64,000 bases of DNA from NCBI GenBank assembly GCA_032718475.1, contig JAUCBJ010008313.1:124001-188000 (forward strand). Direction: 5' to 3'. Positions 53,311 through 62,715 of the stretch are shown here, piece after piece. The notes beneath the pieces were generated by a model that worked only from the letters and a program-made list of their open reading frames with translations, made no database searches and was not told where the DNA came from. The DNA is from Nemertoderma westbladi (Eukaryota > Xenacoelomorpha > Nemertodermatida > Nemertodermatidae). The first letter of the stretch is position 1. Every line of letters starts with the position of its first letter. A program made the translations under genes and the position numbers.

Positions 53311-55467
53311 TTGGAGAAAACTGTCTATTGGACCGATGCTTTACTCGTGTTGGAGTATATAACCAATGAAGTCTGTCAGTTCAGCGTCTTCGTTACCAAC
53401 AGAGTAGCCATTATACTTAGTCGCACGAAGATGGATCAATGGAGACATTGCCCCGGAACGATCAATCCAGCAGACATCGCCTCCAGGGGAGCAACTCCAC
53501 AAGAACTGGTAGATACTCCAGACTGGTTAGGTGGACCCGACTTCCTCTACAAAGAAGAAGAAGAATGGCCTCCTCATCTTACTACAGCTGAGATTAGACA
53601 GGCCAAGGGAGCGGAGAAAGTCAAACCTAAAACTCGGGCGAGTAAATCGAAGTTATTTAAACCTATGGTAGATCTGTCTGTACTACACACTTCCGGAGAC
53701 GACGCTTTGGATCCGAAACCTACATCCATAAATAAGTCTGTTGTGGAAATCCGTGAGAAGGATTGGAAATCTGGAATACCAGACGTCTCGCAAGGACTCT
53801 CACCTCTCCTGCAGAGAGCGATACATCACTACAGTTCCTGGAATCGGCTCTGTAAGGCCGTTACATATTTAAAACGATGTTTTCATCATCACTACTCCGG
53901 GACGAAGACCAATAGTGATACCGCTCCGCTGACATCGGTGCAGGTCCATGTTGTTAAAGATCTTCCTAAATATAAGATATCCGACAGGTTTCTGAAGGAG
54001 AAGATCAGTTATCAGGAGCATGAAGAAACCAATAAGCAGATGCTGAGACTCCTGCAATGCTATGAGGATTCCGATAAGTATTTCCTGTTGTTGAGAAATC
54101 CACAGATGCGCTTAAGGGATCGTTTCTCTAGCACAATGATAGATGGGTTGATACGTGTTGGAGGAAGATTAACGAATGCTCCATTATCCTTTGACACTAA
54201 GTTTCCCATACTCATTAGAAATCTTGAGATACAAGTCAAGATGATTGTAGATGTTCACAGCAAACTTTATCATGCTGGTAGAGAACGAGTTCTTAGCGAA
54301 ATTCGAACTCGCTATTATTTTTATAAACCCCGTAGAGCTCTGAACCAAGTTCTTAGGAACTGCATACCCTGTAGGAAAGCATTCAGTAGGCCTTTAACAC
54401 AGCGAGAGGCAGAATTACCTAGGGAACGAGTAAGCTTCTATGAACCACCCTTTACTAATACCGGTGTAGATTTATTTGGCCCTATTGAAGTATATCGTGC
54501 TAGGACTATAGTCAAGAGATGGTGTGTCATCTTTGTTTGTATGACTTGTAGAGCTATCCATCTCGATATGGTGAACGATTTATCTACCAACAGCTTCCTA
54601 TTAAGCTTACGACGACAGATCGCTCGCTTTGGAACTAGTAACACGATGAGATCTGATAAGGGAACAAACTTCATTGGTGCCAACAATGAAATCAAAGCTT
54701 ACGTCAAAGATTGGAACCAAAGACAGGTGGACGATCAGCTAAGGGTAACAGCGTCTAGCTGGACCTTCAACGCCGCCGACGCCCCTTGGTGGGGAGGAAG
54801 TTGGGAGAGATTAATCAGGAGCGTGAAGACCGCATTTCACTTTATAGTGCCGTGCCGCGCGTATCTCACCGACGAACTTTTGCGGACGTTAATGGAGGAA
54901 ATCGCCGCCTATCTCAACGAGAGACCGCTTATGCCAGTCTCATCGAGTCCCGATTCCCTGGAAGCGCTAACACCCGCGCACTTCCTACTGAAGAAACCTG
55001 TAGCCATGCTCCCACAATCGGAAATCACAGACGGAGACGAATACTGCCGGCAAACTTGGCAACTCATGCAGTTGTTATCCCGTCGTTTCGCTGACCATTT
55101 CGAAAAACACTATCTGCCCACGCTACAACTTCGAACGAAGTGGTTTGCGCAGCAAGAAAACGTCAGCGCTGGAGACATGGTCCTTATTGTGGATTCAGAT
55201 CTTCCACGTAAGCGGTGGCAGACAGGTCGTATCATCGAGACTCACATCTCGGATGACGGTTTGGTGCGATCGGTAGAACTCGTCGTCATGCGACGTAACT
55301 TCAAGAAACCGGGAATTGTCTTCGAGACACAGCAGCTCAATCGCCCAGTTGGTCGTTTATGTTTACTGGAAAGAGACAGAGAACTCTCCGGAAACTATGG
55401 AAGACAAGATACTCTTCCCACGACCACCTCCCTAATCCAACAAACATCTAGGGACTCCCCAGCTTAG
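53311..55467 (+). CDS. pol: E3 RNase H end, integrase and DUF5641-like domain
   Basis: A 718-codon frame; homology already begins near 53250. It starts inside RNase H (VYWTDALLVLEYI, NPADIASRG). Integrase follows: an H-x-H...C-x2-C zinc domain (SKLYHAGRERVL, NCIPCRK) and a DDE core with TGVDLFG (Asp387), MRSDKGTNFIG (Asp449) and GGSWERLIRSVK (Glu499). The usual SDNGTNF is SDKGTNF here. The C-terminal KHYLPTLQLRTKW and GDMVLIVD...LPRKRWQTGRI regions match the DUF5641-type tail of BEL/Pao. The enzyme inserts the cDNA, giving the 5-bp duplication seen around the element. No internal stop is present. Confidence 0.9.
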   Translation: MEKTVYWTDALLVLEYITNEVCQFSVFVTNRVAIILSRTKMDQWRHCPGTINPADIASRGATPQELVDTPDWLGGPDFLYKEEEEWPPHLTTAEIRQAKGAEKVKPKTRASKSKLFKPMVDLSVLHTSGDDALDPKPTSINKSVVEIREKDWKSGIPDVSQGLSPLLQRAIHHYSSWNRLCKAVTYLKRCFHHHYSGTKTNSDTAPLTSVQVHVVKDLPKYKISDRFLKEKISYQEHEETNKQMLRLLQCYEDSDKYFLLLRNPQMRLRDRFSSTMIDGLIRVGGRLTNAPLSFDTKFPILIRNLEIQVKMIVDVHSKLYHAGRERVLSEIRTRYYFYKPRRALNQVLRNCIPCRKAFSRPLTQREAELPRERVSFYEPPFTNTGVDLFGPIEVYRARTIVKRWCVIFVCMTCRAIHLDMVNDLSTNSFLLSLRRQIARFGTSNTMRSDKGTNFIGANNEIKAYVKDWNQRQVDDQLRVTASSWTFNAADAPWWGGSWERLIRSVKTAFHFIVPCRAYLTDELLRTLMEEIAAYLNERPLMPVSSSPDSLEALTPAHFLLKKPVAMLPQSEITDGDEYCRQTWQLMQLLSRRFADHFEKHYLPTLQLRTKWFAQQENVSAGDMVLIVDSDLPRKRWQTGRIIETHISDDGLVRSVELVVMRRNFKKPGIVFETQQLNRPVGRLCLLERDRELSGNYGRQDTLPTTTSLIQQTSRDSPA

Positions 55468-57101
55468 TAGCGTATGGAGTGGGTGTGTGACCATATTATT
55501 TTATATTCTTATTATTTTATATTTATGTATGTATTATTATGTAATTTTATTATAATCGTTTTCTTTAATTTTATTTAGTAGAATGTTATTTTAGCGATTA
55601 TTTAGTAGATTAGTGCAATATATATTCGCGTTTATTACTTAATTACTTATATATTATATATTTAGTGCGACGGCGAGAAATAATTCTTTTTCTCTTTCCT
55701 TACTGTCCGTATTATATTACAAATAGTAACTACAGTAAGATGAAATCTCCTACTTATTAAAGTACAATAAAGCTCCTACTATATTCAAGTATTATTGGTA
55801 AGTAGAGTATTAGGAATGCAAAATTCAGATCCTCGTGTCTCGGCTAAACCAAGCTCTGGGTAGACCTTGGAAACGACTTGCCTCTTCTCACTGACATTGC
55901 TTCGTGCGATATTGCTCTCATACCGTATCTTAAATAATACATATAGTAGCGTGATGTCCCTTTAACAGTAGCGTACAACGCAAAAATAAATCTGTTAAAC
56001 CCTTTGACCATCTGTAATTCTAGTCGATTAAGATATCGCGGCACCCACCGATATACTTGAAAGACAAAATTCTAGAATCAGTGGTTAACGTCCCCAGACA
56101 AGTTCTGGAATAAACTGGTGCCCATCCTAAATGTTAATTATTAATATTTATAAAATCTGTCAAATTTCAGATCCTTTAAAATTCTAGTCGATTAAGATAT
56201 CGTAGCACTTACCGATACTCTTAAAAATGACAAATTTCCTAGAATCAAGGATCCCAGTCCCCAGATATGTTCTGGAATAAAATTGTGTCTATTTAATATT
56301 AAATAATAAAATTTACGGGAATAAATTTAAATTCATGTTTTAATGAATTTAATAGATTGTCATTTTTATACAATTTATAACATTCCCAAAATTCCTTTAA
56401 TTAATAGATCATGGGAGCGGAGATTCACTCTATTAAGTGTATTAGTGTGCGAGAATCTCCAATATATAGTCAATAGCCGATAAAATTCATAAAGTCATGT
56501 ATAGAGAGGATATTGACCATTAAAGAATTACTATTAAATAGCATCCCAGATCTGTATGCATGAGAATTACCCTAATTCTACCGCTAGCTTTCCATAATGT
56601 CACCATGGCAACAACCACGCTAGAATTAGAAGTAAGTTAAAAGAACAATAGAAAGCTTGCCCCATTGAATAGCATAGGGAATAAATAGCGCACTGCTAGT
56701 ATCCAAGGATACATAATAATAAAGTGACATTCTGGAAGGCACTTGACTAACGGACAAATGGCCCGAATGTGTACAATTTGTGACAGTTGTGTGGAATTTG
56801 TGCGTTTATAGGTGAATGTTACTGCTAAAGTGTGTTTACAGTAGCGTGTCGCAATTGTGAAAGTAGCCCTAACTCTCCAGAAAGAACCTGAAGTACATCT
56901 AAGCCTTTGGGACGGACAGTGGAGTGACTTGTGCCGGTTATCGTTGTCGTTGTGTAGCTACATCGTTGGCGAAAGCACAGCGATGACGGTACATCGGCGC
57001 TGAGGATCTTGCACTGTCCGGGGGCAAAGAGGGGTAGGCAGCGACGCCCGCTAGCCTAAAATATAAACTCATTATAATATTGATAAACTCATATAGCAGA
57101 T
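55468..57101 (+). other. Spacer between pol and the 3' block of E3
   Basis: About 1.6 kb without a supported gene. Two diverged ~160-bp direct repeats share AATTCTAGTCGATTAAGATA (about 56018 and 56183) and a TCTGGAATAAA phrase about 80 bp later. The last ~300 bp become GC-richer just before the ATG at 57102. It may hold the promoter or splice acceptor for expressing the 3' block. Confidence 0.55.
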
Positions 57102-59408
57102 ATGACTGAGTTGATAGAAGATGATCTTGGTATCAGGGAGCGATATACTCTACCTTTACAAGCGTTTGTCGATAGCTTGATACGCGGCGACGCTGGTCCA
57201 ACTACTACGGAGGATGATGGTCGTTATATCGAACCGCCAATGTCCCAGGAGCAACTTACGCGTGAATTGGATTATAGAAAGTTCACCGCTCGCTATACGC
57301 ATCGTAATGGTACGTATATGGACTTCTTAACTACTGGCCATCCTATCGATTTACACGATACGGACGATGTAGACACCGAAAGGGAAATGGTTTTATTTAA
57401 ATATCATACCCAGCGGAGTCGGAACGATAAACCGAGAATAGAACACGAGAATTCTATTCGAAACCGACTCGAAAGAGAAGACGTTGAAGAGCCGGATAAA
57501 CGCAGCGACTTCAACGATTATCTGGAATTTCTGAGAGAAACATATCTCAATATTGCCAGTCAACAAAATCTAGAAACTCGATATCCTCAAGGTATACATC
57601 ATGATCCTATGATAGAACTCAAACGACTCTATTTCACTATGATGTATCTTACCGCCGATCGACCGCTACCTGTCGTCCCAGATAGCTTCGAACAGATGGA
57701 GGAATATTGTAAAACTGGAGAACGATCACCCGCGTTTCCCCTGCAGGACGTGCGTCTTTGGTATTACTGCGACGAATGCCCTAGACCCAATCAGCAAACG
57801 GAAAGACATAAACATCCGCGGAGACGTTGCGCTAAACACAGTTTTACACGATATACTTATGGGAGTTTCGAGCGAAACCTGTTCGACGTATCACCTACGG
57901 TCGCTCGGCTCAAACGATCCTTGAATAAACCAATGATCAGAGTTCCGGAATACTCGGTCAGACCTCCTCATTCCTCAGTTAGACCTCAGACTCTTGATCC
58001 TAATAGTATCACGGATCCTCCCGAACTGTACTCACTGTTCAAAGATCTAGTGTTACCCAAACAGTTGATCGGTGGCACTCCGGTAGTGGGCTCACTAGAT
58101 ATTCGCCAACCCTACCTAGCCGGATTAGGACGCGGTCATCTAATATCGCCGTTTAACCCGTACAACCGTCCCGGCTTCACCCCGATACAACCCGTTACGG
58201 AAGTCGAAGAGAGCGTCGTACGAAACGGGTTAGACGCTATTCGGCAGAAAATCGGAAAGGGAACTTACGATTGTTTGGAGAAACGTAAATTGCAGCAACA
58301 AGTCCAAGCGGTGAAAGAATTAGCTTTACCCCAGTTCGATAGAGAAATACAGAATCTCGAGGAGGACATCGAATGTGGACGAACCTACTCTTTACAAGAG
58401 TTCCTAGATGAGCGTTTACAACAACAAGCGGAGGAAAATCAGCTCGAGGAGAGACATATAGAACTAGATGAGAGAGAAGAAGCAGCTTTAGCCCAGCCAG
58501 AAGCTCAAATTCTTATAACCGATCTCTATTCTAAAACCATTATCCATCCTTCGATGGTTCCTCATTTCGGAGACAAACTCTTCGCCACAGCACAGCCTCA
58601 ACCGGTTGATATCAACCTAAGATCTCGAGATCTTATCGCTGACGCTCCCATGTTGCAACGTCCGCCCATCGAAGCCGCTCGTGTCGATGGTATACTCGTT
58701 GAACCTCCGGACAATAGAGCGGATCTTGTCCATCGTATGGTACACGATGTTAACATACACGCTAGACCTTTACCGAACTCGTTTTATGGGATCAAAGATC
58801 ACCCTTATTACGTCAATCTAACGCAATATTACATGGTAAAACTGGAAGATCCTACACATAGTCTGAGGTTTCTACCACTAATAAATCCTCTCAATCTTGT
58901 CGAACTCAAACAACTGCAGAAACATCTGGATCAGTTAGTTAAAGTAAACTCATTTCGAAAACCATATAATGTTTCCAGAATAGAGAAAGAAACAATACCT
59001 CCGTATAATCTTGATGGATTCATCAAAACTCGATTAGTACACTGGAATCTCGATGTGTTATTCGAGGAGGAAAGGATACAACGATATGGAGATGTAGAAA
59101 CATATACTACACAATATTTAAAGTATAGAGATCTACCTAATGCTAGCGAATGCGCTACCTTGTGGCATCCAGTGGGAATGACTCTCGAAAACGCCACTAA
59201 AGAGTGGAATGAGACTCTTAACGTTATCGAGATGTATGGAGTTGTCACTTACGATAACGAAGGTAGCGTTCCGGTTGGAGAACTGGGAACTACGCGAATG
59301 ATACACATACGAGGACTCACTGGTTTTACCCACGTATTTACTCGAGCGTGTTCCGATGTGATTGATTATTCTTTTGAGACTCTTACTGAGACACAAAAGA
59401 AACTCTGA
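57102..59408 (+). CDS. E3 3'-block protein, first part (768 aa, unknown)
   Basis: An unbroken 768-codon frame from ATG 57102 to TGA 59406-59408. It is rich in charged residues and Pro, with many YxRP or PxxP phrases. Residues ~222-246 carry a CDEC...H-x-H...C-x2-H cluster that could bind zinc. A long charged helix spans about 400-470 (RKLQQQVQAVKEL...EENQLEERHIELDE). No env features are visible: no signal peptide and no membrane segment. The TGA is followed in the same frame by continuing homology to 59903, so this was probably the N-terminus of one larger protein. It has no counterpart in the shorter E2 ORF. I do not recognise the family. Confidence 0.65.
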   Translation: MTELIEDDLGIRERYTLPLQAFVDSLIRGDAGPTTTEDDGRYIEPPMSQEQLTRELDYRKFTARYTHRNGTYMDFLTTGHPIDLHDTDDVDTEREMVLFKYHTQRSRNDKPRIEHENSIRNRLEREDVEEPDKRSDFNDYLEFLRETYLNIASQQNLETRYPQGIHHDPMIELKRLYFTMMYLTADRPLPVVPDSFEQMEEYCKTGERSPAFPLQDVRLWYYCDECPRPNQQTERHKHPRRRCAKHSFTRYTYGSFERNLFDVSPTVARLKRSLNKPMIRVPEYSVRPPHSSVRPQTLDPNSITDPPELYSLFKDLVLPKQLIGGTPVVGSLDIRQPYLAGLGRGHLISPFNPYNRPGFTPIQPVTEVEESVVRNGLDAIRQKIGKGTYDCLEKRKLQQQVQAVKELALPQFDREIQNLEEDIECGRTYSLQEFLDERLQQQAEENQLEERHIELDEREEAALAQPEAQILITDLYSKTIIHPSMVPHFGDKLFATAQPQPVDINLRSRDLIADAPMLQRPPIEAARVDGILVEPPDNRADLVHRMVHDVNIHARPLPNSFYGIKDHPYYVNLTQYYMVKLEDPTHSLRFLPLINPLNLVELKQLQKHLDQLVKVNSFRKPYNVSRIEKETIPPYNLDGFIKTRLVHWNLDVLFEEERIQRYGDVETYTTQYLKYRDLPNASECATLWHPVGMTLENATKEWNETLNVIEMYGVVTYDNEGSVPVGELGTTRMIHIRGLTGFTHVFTRACSDVIDYSFETLTETQKKL

Positions 59409-60651
59409 CATGGACAATTCGAACTCGCGCAGCGTTATGTCACCGACACCGAGAGCAAACCGGCCATGGGTATCGATGGATCGATGTTACCCCAGCCCGT
59501 GCTCGAAATGTTGTTTAACGAAAGAATCCTTAAAATCGGCTCAGCTGTTTATGGAGATCTACAAAACGACTTTCGGAACATGGAGAACATTCCATACCCT
59601 TTCGTTGATACTCAGCTGATTGCTCCCTGGGCAGAAGGCCGAGGTTTCTTCCGCACTATGTATGCCAATACACCCAGCAGCATTACTAAAGTACAACGAA
59701 CCTCCATCGGACATCTTGCCTTTCAAGAATACGGATGGAATTTCAAGGTTGGAAATCCTATCAATTACCAACAAGTATATGGAGATCATTATTCTCGTTT
59801 ATACTTTGATGGACCATTGACCGCACCTGGCGCCGTGTATAGCTTTATGAGTGTTCCACTTTACTTTACTTTGTCCCTCCTTAGCTATATACACGATCTT
59901 TGAAAAGGCCGCACTTTCCGGTTGGCTAGCCGATGTGTGCAGTCGTACCATACGCGCCCATCCCTTAATACTTGGAACCAAACTCGCCAAGCTAGATGAA
60001 CACAATAAATTCATCCGCTTCGAATGTTTCAGGCACTTTCTGACTCCGTTCCGTAACGTTGATAGTCAGTTCAAGGACCGCGCTCTGACCAAACTCAGCC
60101 TAAGAGACTCAGCTGCGGAGAAGCTAAACAGCGCGGGATTTGCCCTTTTCCAGGACGTTTGTATACAGAACTTACATTCATCTGTTATACAAAGACCCCG
60201 AATACCCACGGGTTATTCTGTCGTGGAAGTTCAGACAGTGGGTCCGCTTGCGGAGACAGCCGCATCTACCTCAGCTATGCAATTGGAAGACGAACCAATA
60301 TGCTTAGAATCTGAGGCGATTCAGCCTACAGCGCCCCGGAGCAGCGATAACGACTATGTCTTAGAGTGGTATCAAGGTCCACAATGTCTCACCGCATACG
60401 ATTATCGACACGCCAACTATGTTTCTCAAAAACGTTGTCGATTATGCGCATCGAGAGACCATTTCACCCCTATGGACTCAGACGTACCCTGCTCCTATTT
60501 CCACGAACAACCGATGATAGAGATCTATTGTGCGTATTGCAGACTTAATAACTCGCACATTTTTGCAGTCTGCCCCCAATTTATGACTCAATGCCACCAC
60601 TGTCAACTTAAAGGACATGCCAGTTTTAATTGCCCTTTTAATCGCGATTAA
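59409..60651 (+). pseudogene. E3 3'-block protein, middle part with three zinc knuckles
   Basis: The first frame continues past the TGA to 59903, with MGIDGSMLPQPVLEMLFN and NPINYQQVYGDHY. A frame change between 59851 and 59903 leads to a frame ending at TAA 60649-60651. That part has a helical domain (IRFECFRHFLTPF) and three consecutive zinc-binding units at about 60436-60640: CRLC...H...C, CAYCRLNNSHIFAVC and CHHCQLKGHASFNC. The knuckles, the CPQ link before the last one, and the domain before them align by eye with E2 at 30500-31920. This marks a conserved nucleic-acid-binding protein placed after pol. Confidence 0.72.
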
Positions 60652-60666
60652 GAAAGCGTAGATGAG

Positions 60667-61173
60667 ATGATTACCCTGTGCTACATCCGAGCTTGGGAAG
60701 CGAACGCGGATTTACATTGTGAGTCCCGCCATCGCTATTACCCTGGACGCGCTTACGAGGGAGTTTACGCGTTCCATCCTTTTCTATTCGCGTCTGTTGA
60801 ACAAAAAACACGCACACCGAGTTACGAACTAATGAAGCGTGTTGGTGAGTGTATTTCCACCAAATTTGTTCGAAAATATCTCAGGAACGTCAATCCTAAC
60901 GATATTACTTCATACCATTTGATCAATTTCATCCGTCAAGACCCTGAGTATGGAGATTTATTTATCAACTCGCACCCTGAGTTACAGGAAGTATCTCGAT
61001 GGCCCTACGAATATCGAGCCCGAGAACGCGAGCTGGAAAGAACCATTAAACCGAGGAAGTTTCTCACCACTCACGGTCCACCTACCGCTATTGTCCAGAC
61101 GACCCGTCAAGGACCCGTAGGAGCTGCTGTCCTAAGACGCGCCCTAAAGGCTGTTAGACCTCGCTCCACTTAA
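60667..61173 (+). CDS. E3 3'-block protein, C-terminal part
   Basis: 168 codons in the same frame as the zinc-knuckle part, separated only by the TAA at 60649-60651 and 15 bases. It contains YPGRAYEGVYAFHPFLF and SYELMKRVGECISTKFVRKY, which align by eye with E2 EFRWGFFNINQEAHLEI and TYQEVSTAASYAGVMHTQRY. It ends in a basic tail (RRALKAVRPRST), as E2 does. It probably belonged to the same polyprotein. Confidence 0.62.
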   Translation: MITLCYIRAWEANADLHCESRHRYYPGRAYEGVYAFHPFLFASVEQKTRTPSYELMKRVGECISTKFVRKYLRNVNPNDITSYHLINFIRQDPEYGDLFINSHPELQEVSRWPYEYRARERELERTIKPRKFLTTHGPPTAIVQTTRQGPVGAAVLRRALKAVRPRST

Positions 61174-61442
61174 GTTGATATTGATCAACCAGGTACCTCG
61201 ACCGGCGGATACACCGATCGTAATCCTAAACCTTCTGATGCAATTGTATTGCACCCTTCACCCAGGAGTTACAGCCCTCCTAGTAAAGTGGCTCGCCCCA
61301 AAGAGAAAAGGACTCTTGCTAGCCTCAAAAAACTGCGTAAATGCCGTCCGCGTAAGAAAGACTAACTGTTTAGAGTATTTTTATATTTTAGAAACTGTGA
61401 TTTTTATATTTTATAGACTTAAATCCCATTTTCTGGGAGCGG
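61174..61442 (+). other. E3 3' untranslated region and polypurine tract
   Basis: No gene. It ends with CTGGGAGCGG immediately before the TG of the 3' LTR, a purine-rich stretch that would prime plus-strand DNA synthesis. Confidence 0.6.
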
Positions 61443-62615
61443 TGTAAAAGCTTTTGCGGAATTAGCCGGTTATTTTCCCCGCAAAGTACTCTGTAGTTGG
61501 TTTAACGGGCATAAAAAGCCATATCCTTACTGTACTGGTGTTTTAGTGGACATAAAAAGCCATTTCTTCTGTATGTGTACTTTAGCGGACATAATTAGCA
61601 ATTCTATGTCACAATACGCTAAATCCTCTTGAAACAGTGTAGTTACTATGACGACAGCTAACAGCTGATCTGTACATGTGTAGCTTTTTCCTTGTTCTCT
61701 GGTGTTTGTTTGTTCGGTCAACCAATCAGAGCGATTCTCTTGCTTTTTGTACAGAAACCTCCGGGAAATCGCGCAATGCATTATGGGTCAATGTTTACCT
61801 TTTTTCCTGAGCCCAGAAGACCGGCTTTGGAATCTCTGTGTTTTCAGGCTTTAGCCCAACATTAGTAGGCTTAATTATAGAACGTATATCTGTTATCTAA
61901 TCAAACATACCATAACATATCATAACAATTCCTACCTTAACATTTTTACTGCTATTTACTGTCGGTAATTCATTATATCAGTTGATGGAATATTATTATA
62001 TTTGGAATATCGATAAATAATTACAAAACCCTCAATCTTCTTGATATACTGAAGGTAAGAGAGACTGGTTACATATAACGATTGCGACTTACATTAAAGT
62101 GGTTTTGAAGTGAATCTAATGCTATTTCATAGGCACTACAAGTATCGGTTGTTGTTCTCTTTATATGTGACTAAAATTAGTGAAGGTCGGCAGATCGGTG
62201 TGCAGCATTGTGCAGTAGTGTGTATGATTGTGACTGATAACAAAGCATCTCCTAAAGAATGCGCTATATACGTGAATCCACAGCCATCCCGTTGTGTCTA
62301 GTTTAAGTCATAACTCTGTTTACATATTTAGAGCGCCACTTCCTAAAGGAACTGTTAATATTTCCCGAAAGTGAATAATATTTGTCAGAGATTATATATT
62401 ACGATCAGTCGAATAATACAGTAGGCCTACACCGCAATAAGGTTAGGCTTCCGAATCCAGTCTCCCGGGTATATCCAGCGGGTGAATGGTCGCGCATAGA
62501 CTGGCTTCGGCTAATGTAGTATATCAAATACTCGTCATAGGCTAAAGTCGATTTATTATCTAGAAGACATCCAAATTTGGCAGGTTAAACTGCTAAAGGT
62601 CTGAAAGCGCGAACA
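61443..62615 (+). repeat. 3' LTR of E3
   Basis: A 1173-bp LTR starting TGTAAAAGC and ending GCGCGAACA, followed by the ATATC target duplication (62616-62620). It is close to identical with the 5' LTR over most of its length, with the last ~10 bases different. Confidence 0.88.
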
Positions 62616-62620
62616 ATATC

Positions 62621-62715
62621 TTTCCTTCGGGCATCACGTCCAACATATCTCTGAGGAACTCAGCGATAGGATGGTAAATGCTGCCGGGCATGGAGGTTAT
62701 TGGACGTAGGGGGAC
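62621..62715 (-). pseudogene. Penelope-like RT, part upstream of the E3 insertion
   Basis: On the minus strand this reads AGVPLRPITSMPGS and IAEFLRDMLDVMPEG, the PLRPI region of PLE reverse transcriptases. It continues in frame into the piece at 38688 when E3 and one ATATC copy are discounted. The PLE is truncated or joined to E4 at about 62715. Confidence 0.75.

Larger units (their letters stand above)
38689..62615 (+). mobile_element. E3: complete BEL/Pao retrotransposon with nested insertions
   Basis: Both LTRs are 1173 bp (38689-39861 and 61443-62615) with TG...CA ends, flanked by ATATC on both sides (38684-38688 and 62616-62620). The Penelope-like element continues on the far side in the same frame, which confirms the boundaries. 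The internal region holds a leader (with a piggyBac-like copy and a full-length LINE inserted), two gag ORFs, protease, RT, RNase H, integrase and a ~4-kb extra 3' block. Total length is 23.9 kb, about 17.2 kb without the inserts. Over the first ~350 bp I counted about 2 percent LTR mismatches, implying a moderately young insertion. Confidence 0.88.

Noticed and set aside
59868-59893. Pyrimidine-rich tract plus TAG resembling a splice acceptor at the E3 3'-block frame change
   Set aside because: No matching donor is evident, and a simple frameshift explains the overlap; kept only as a note.
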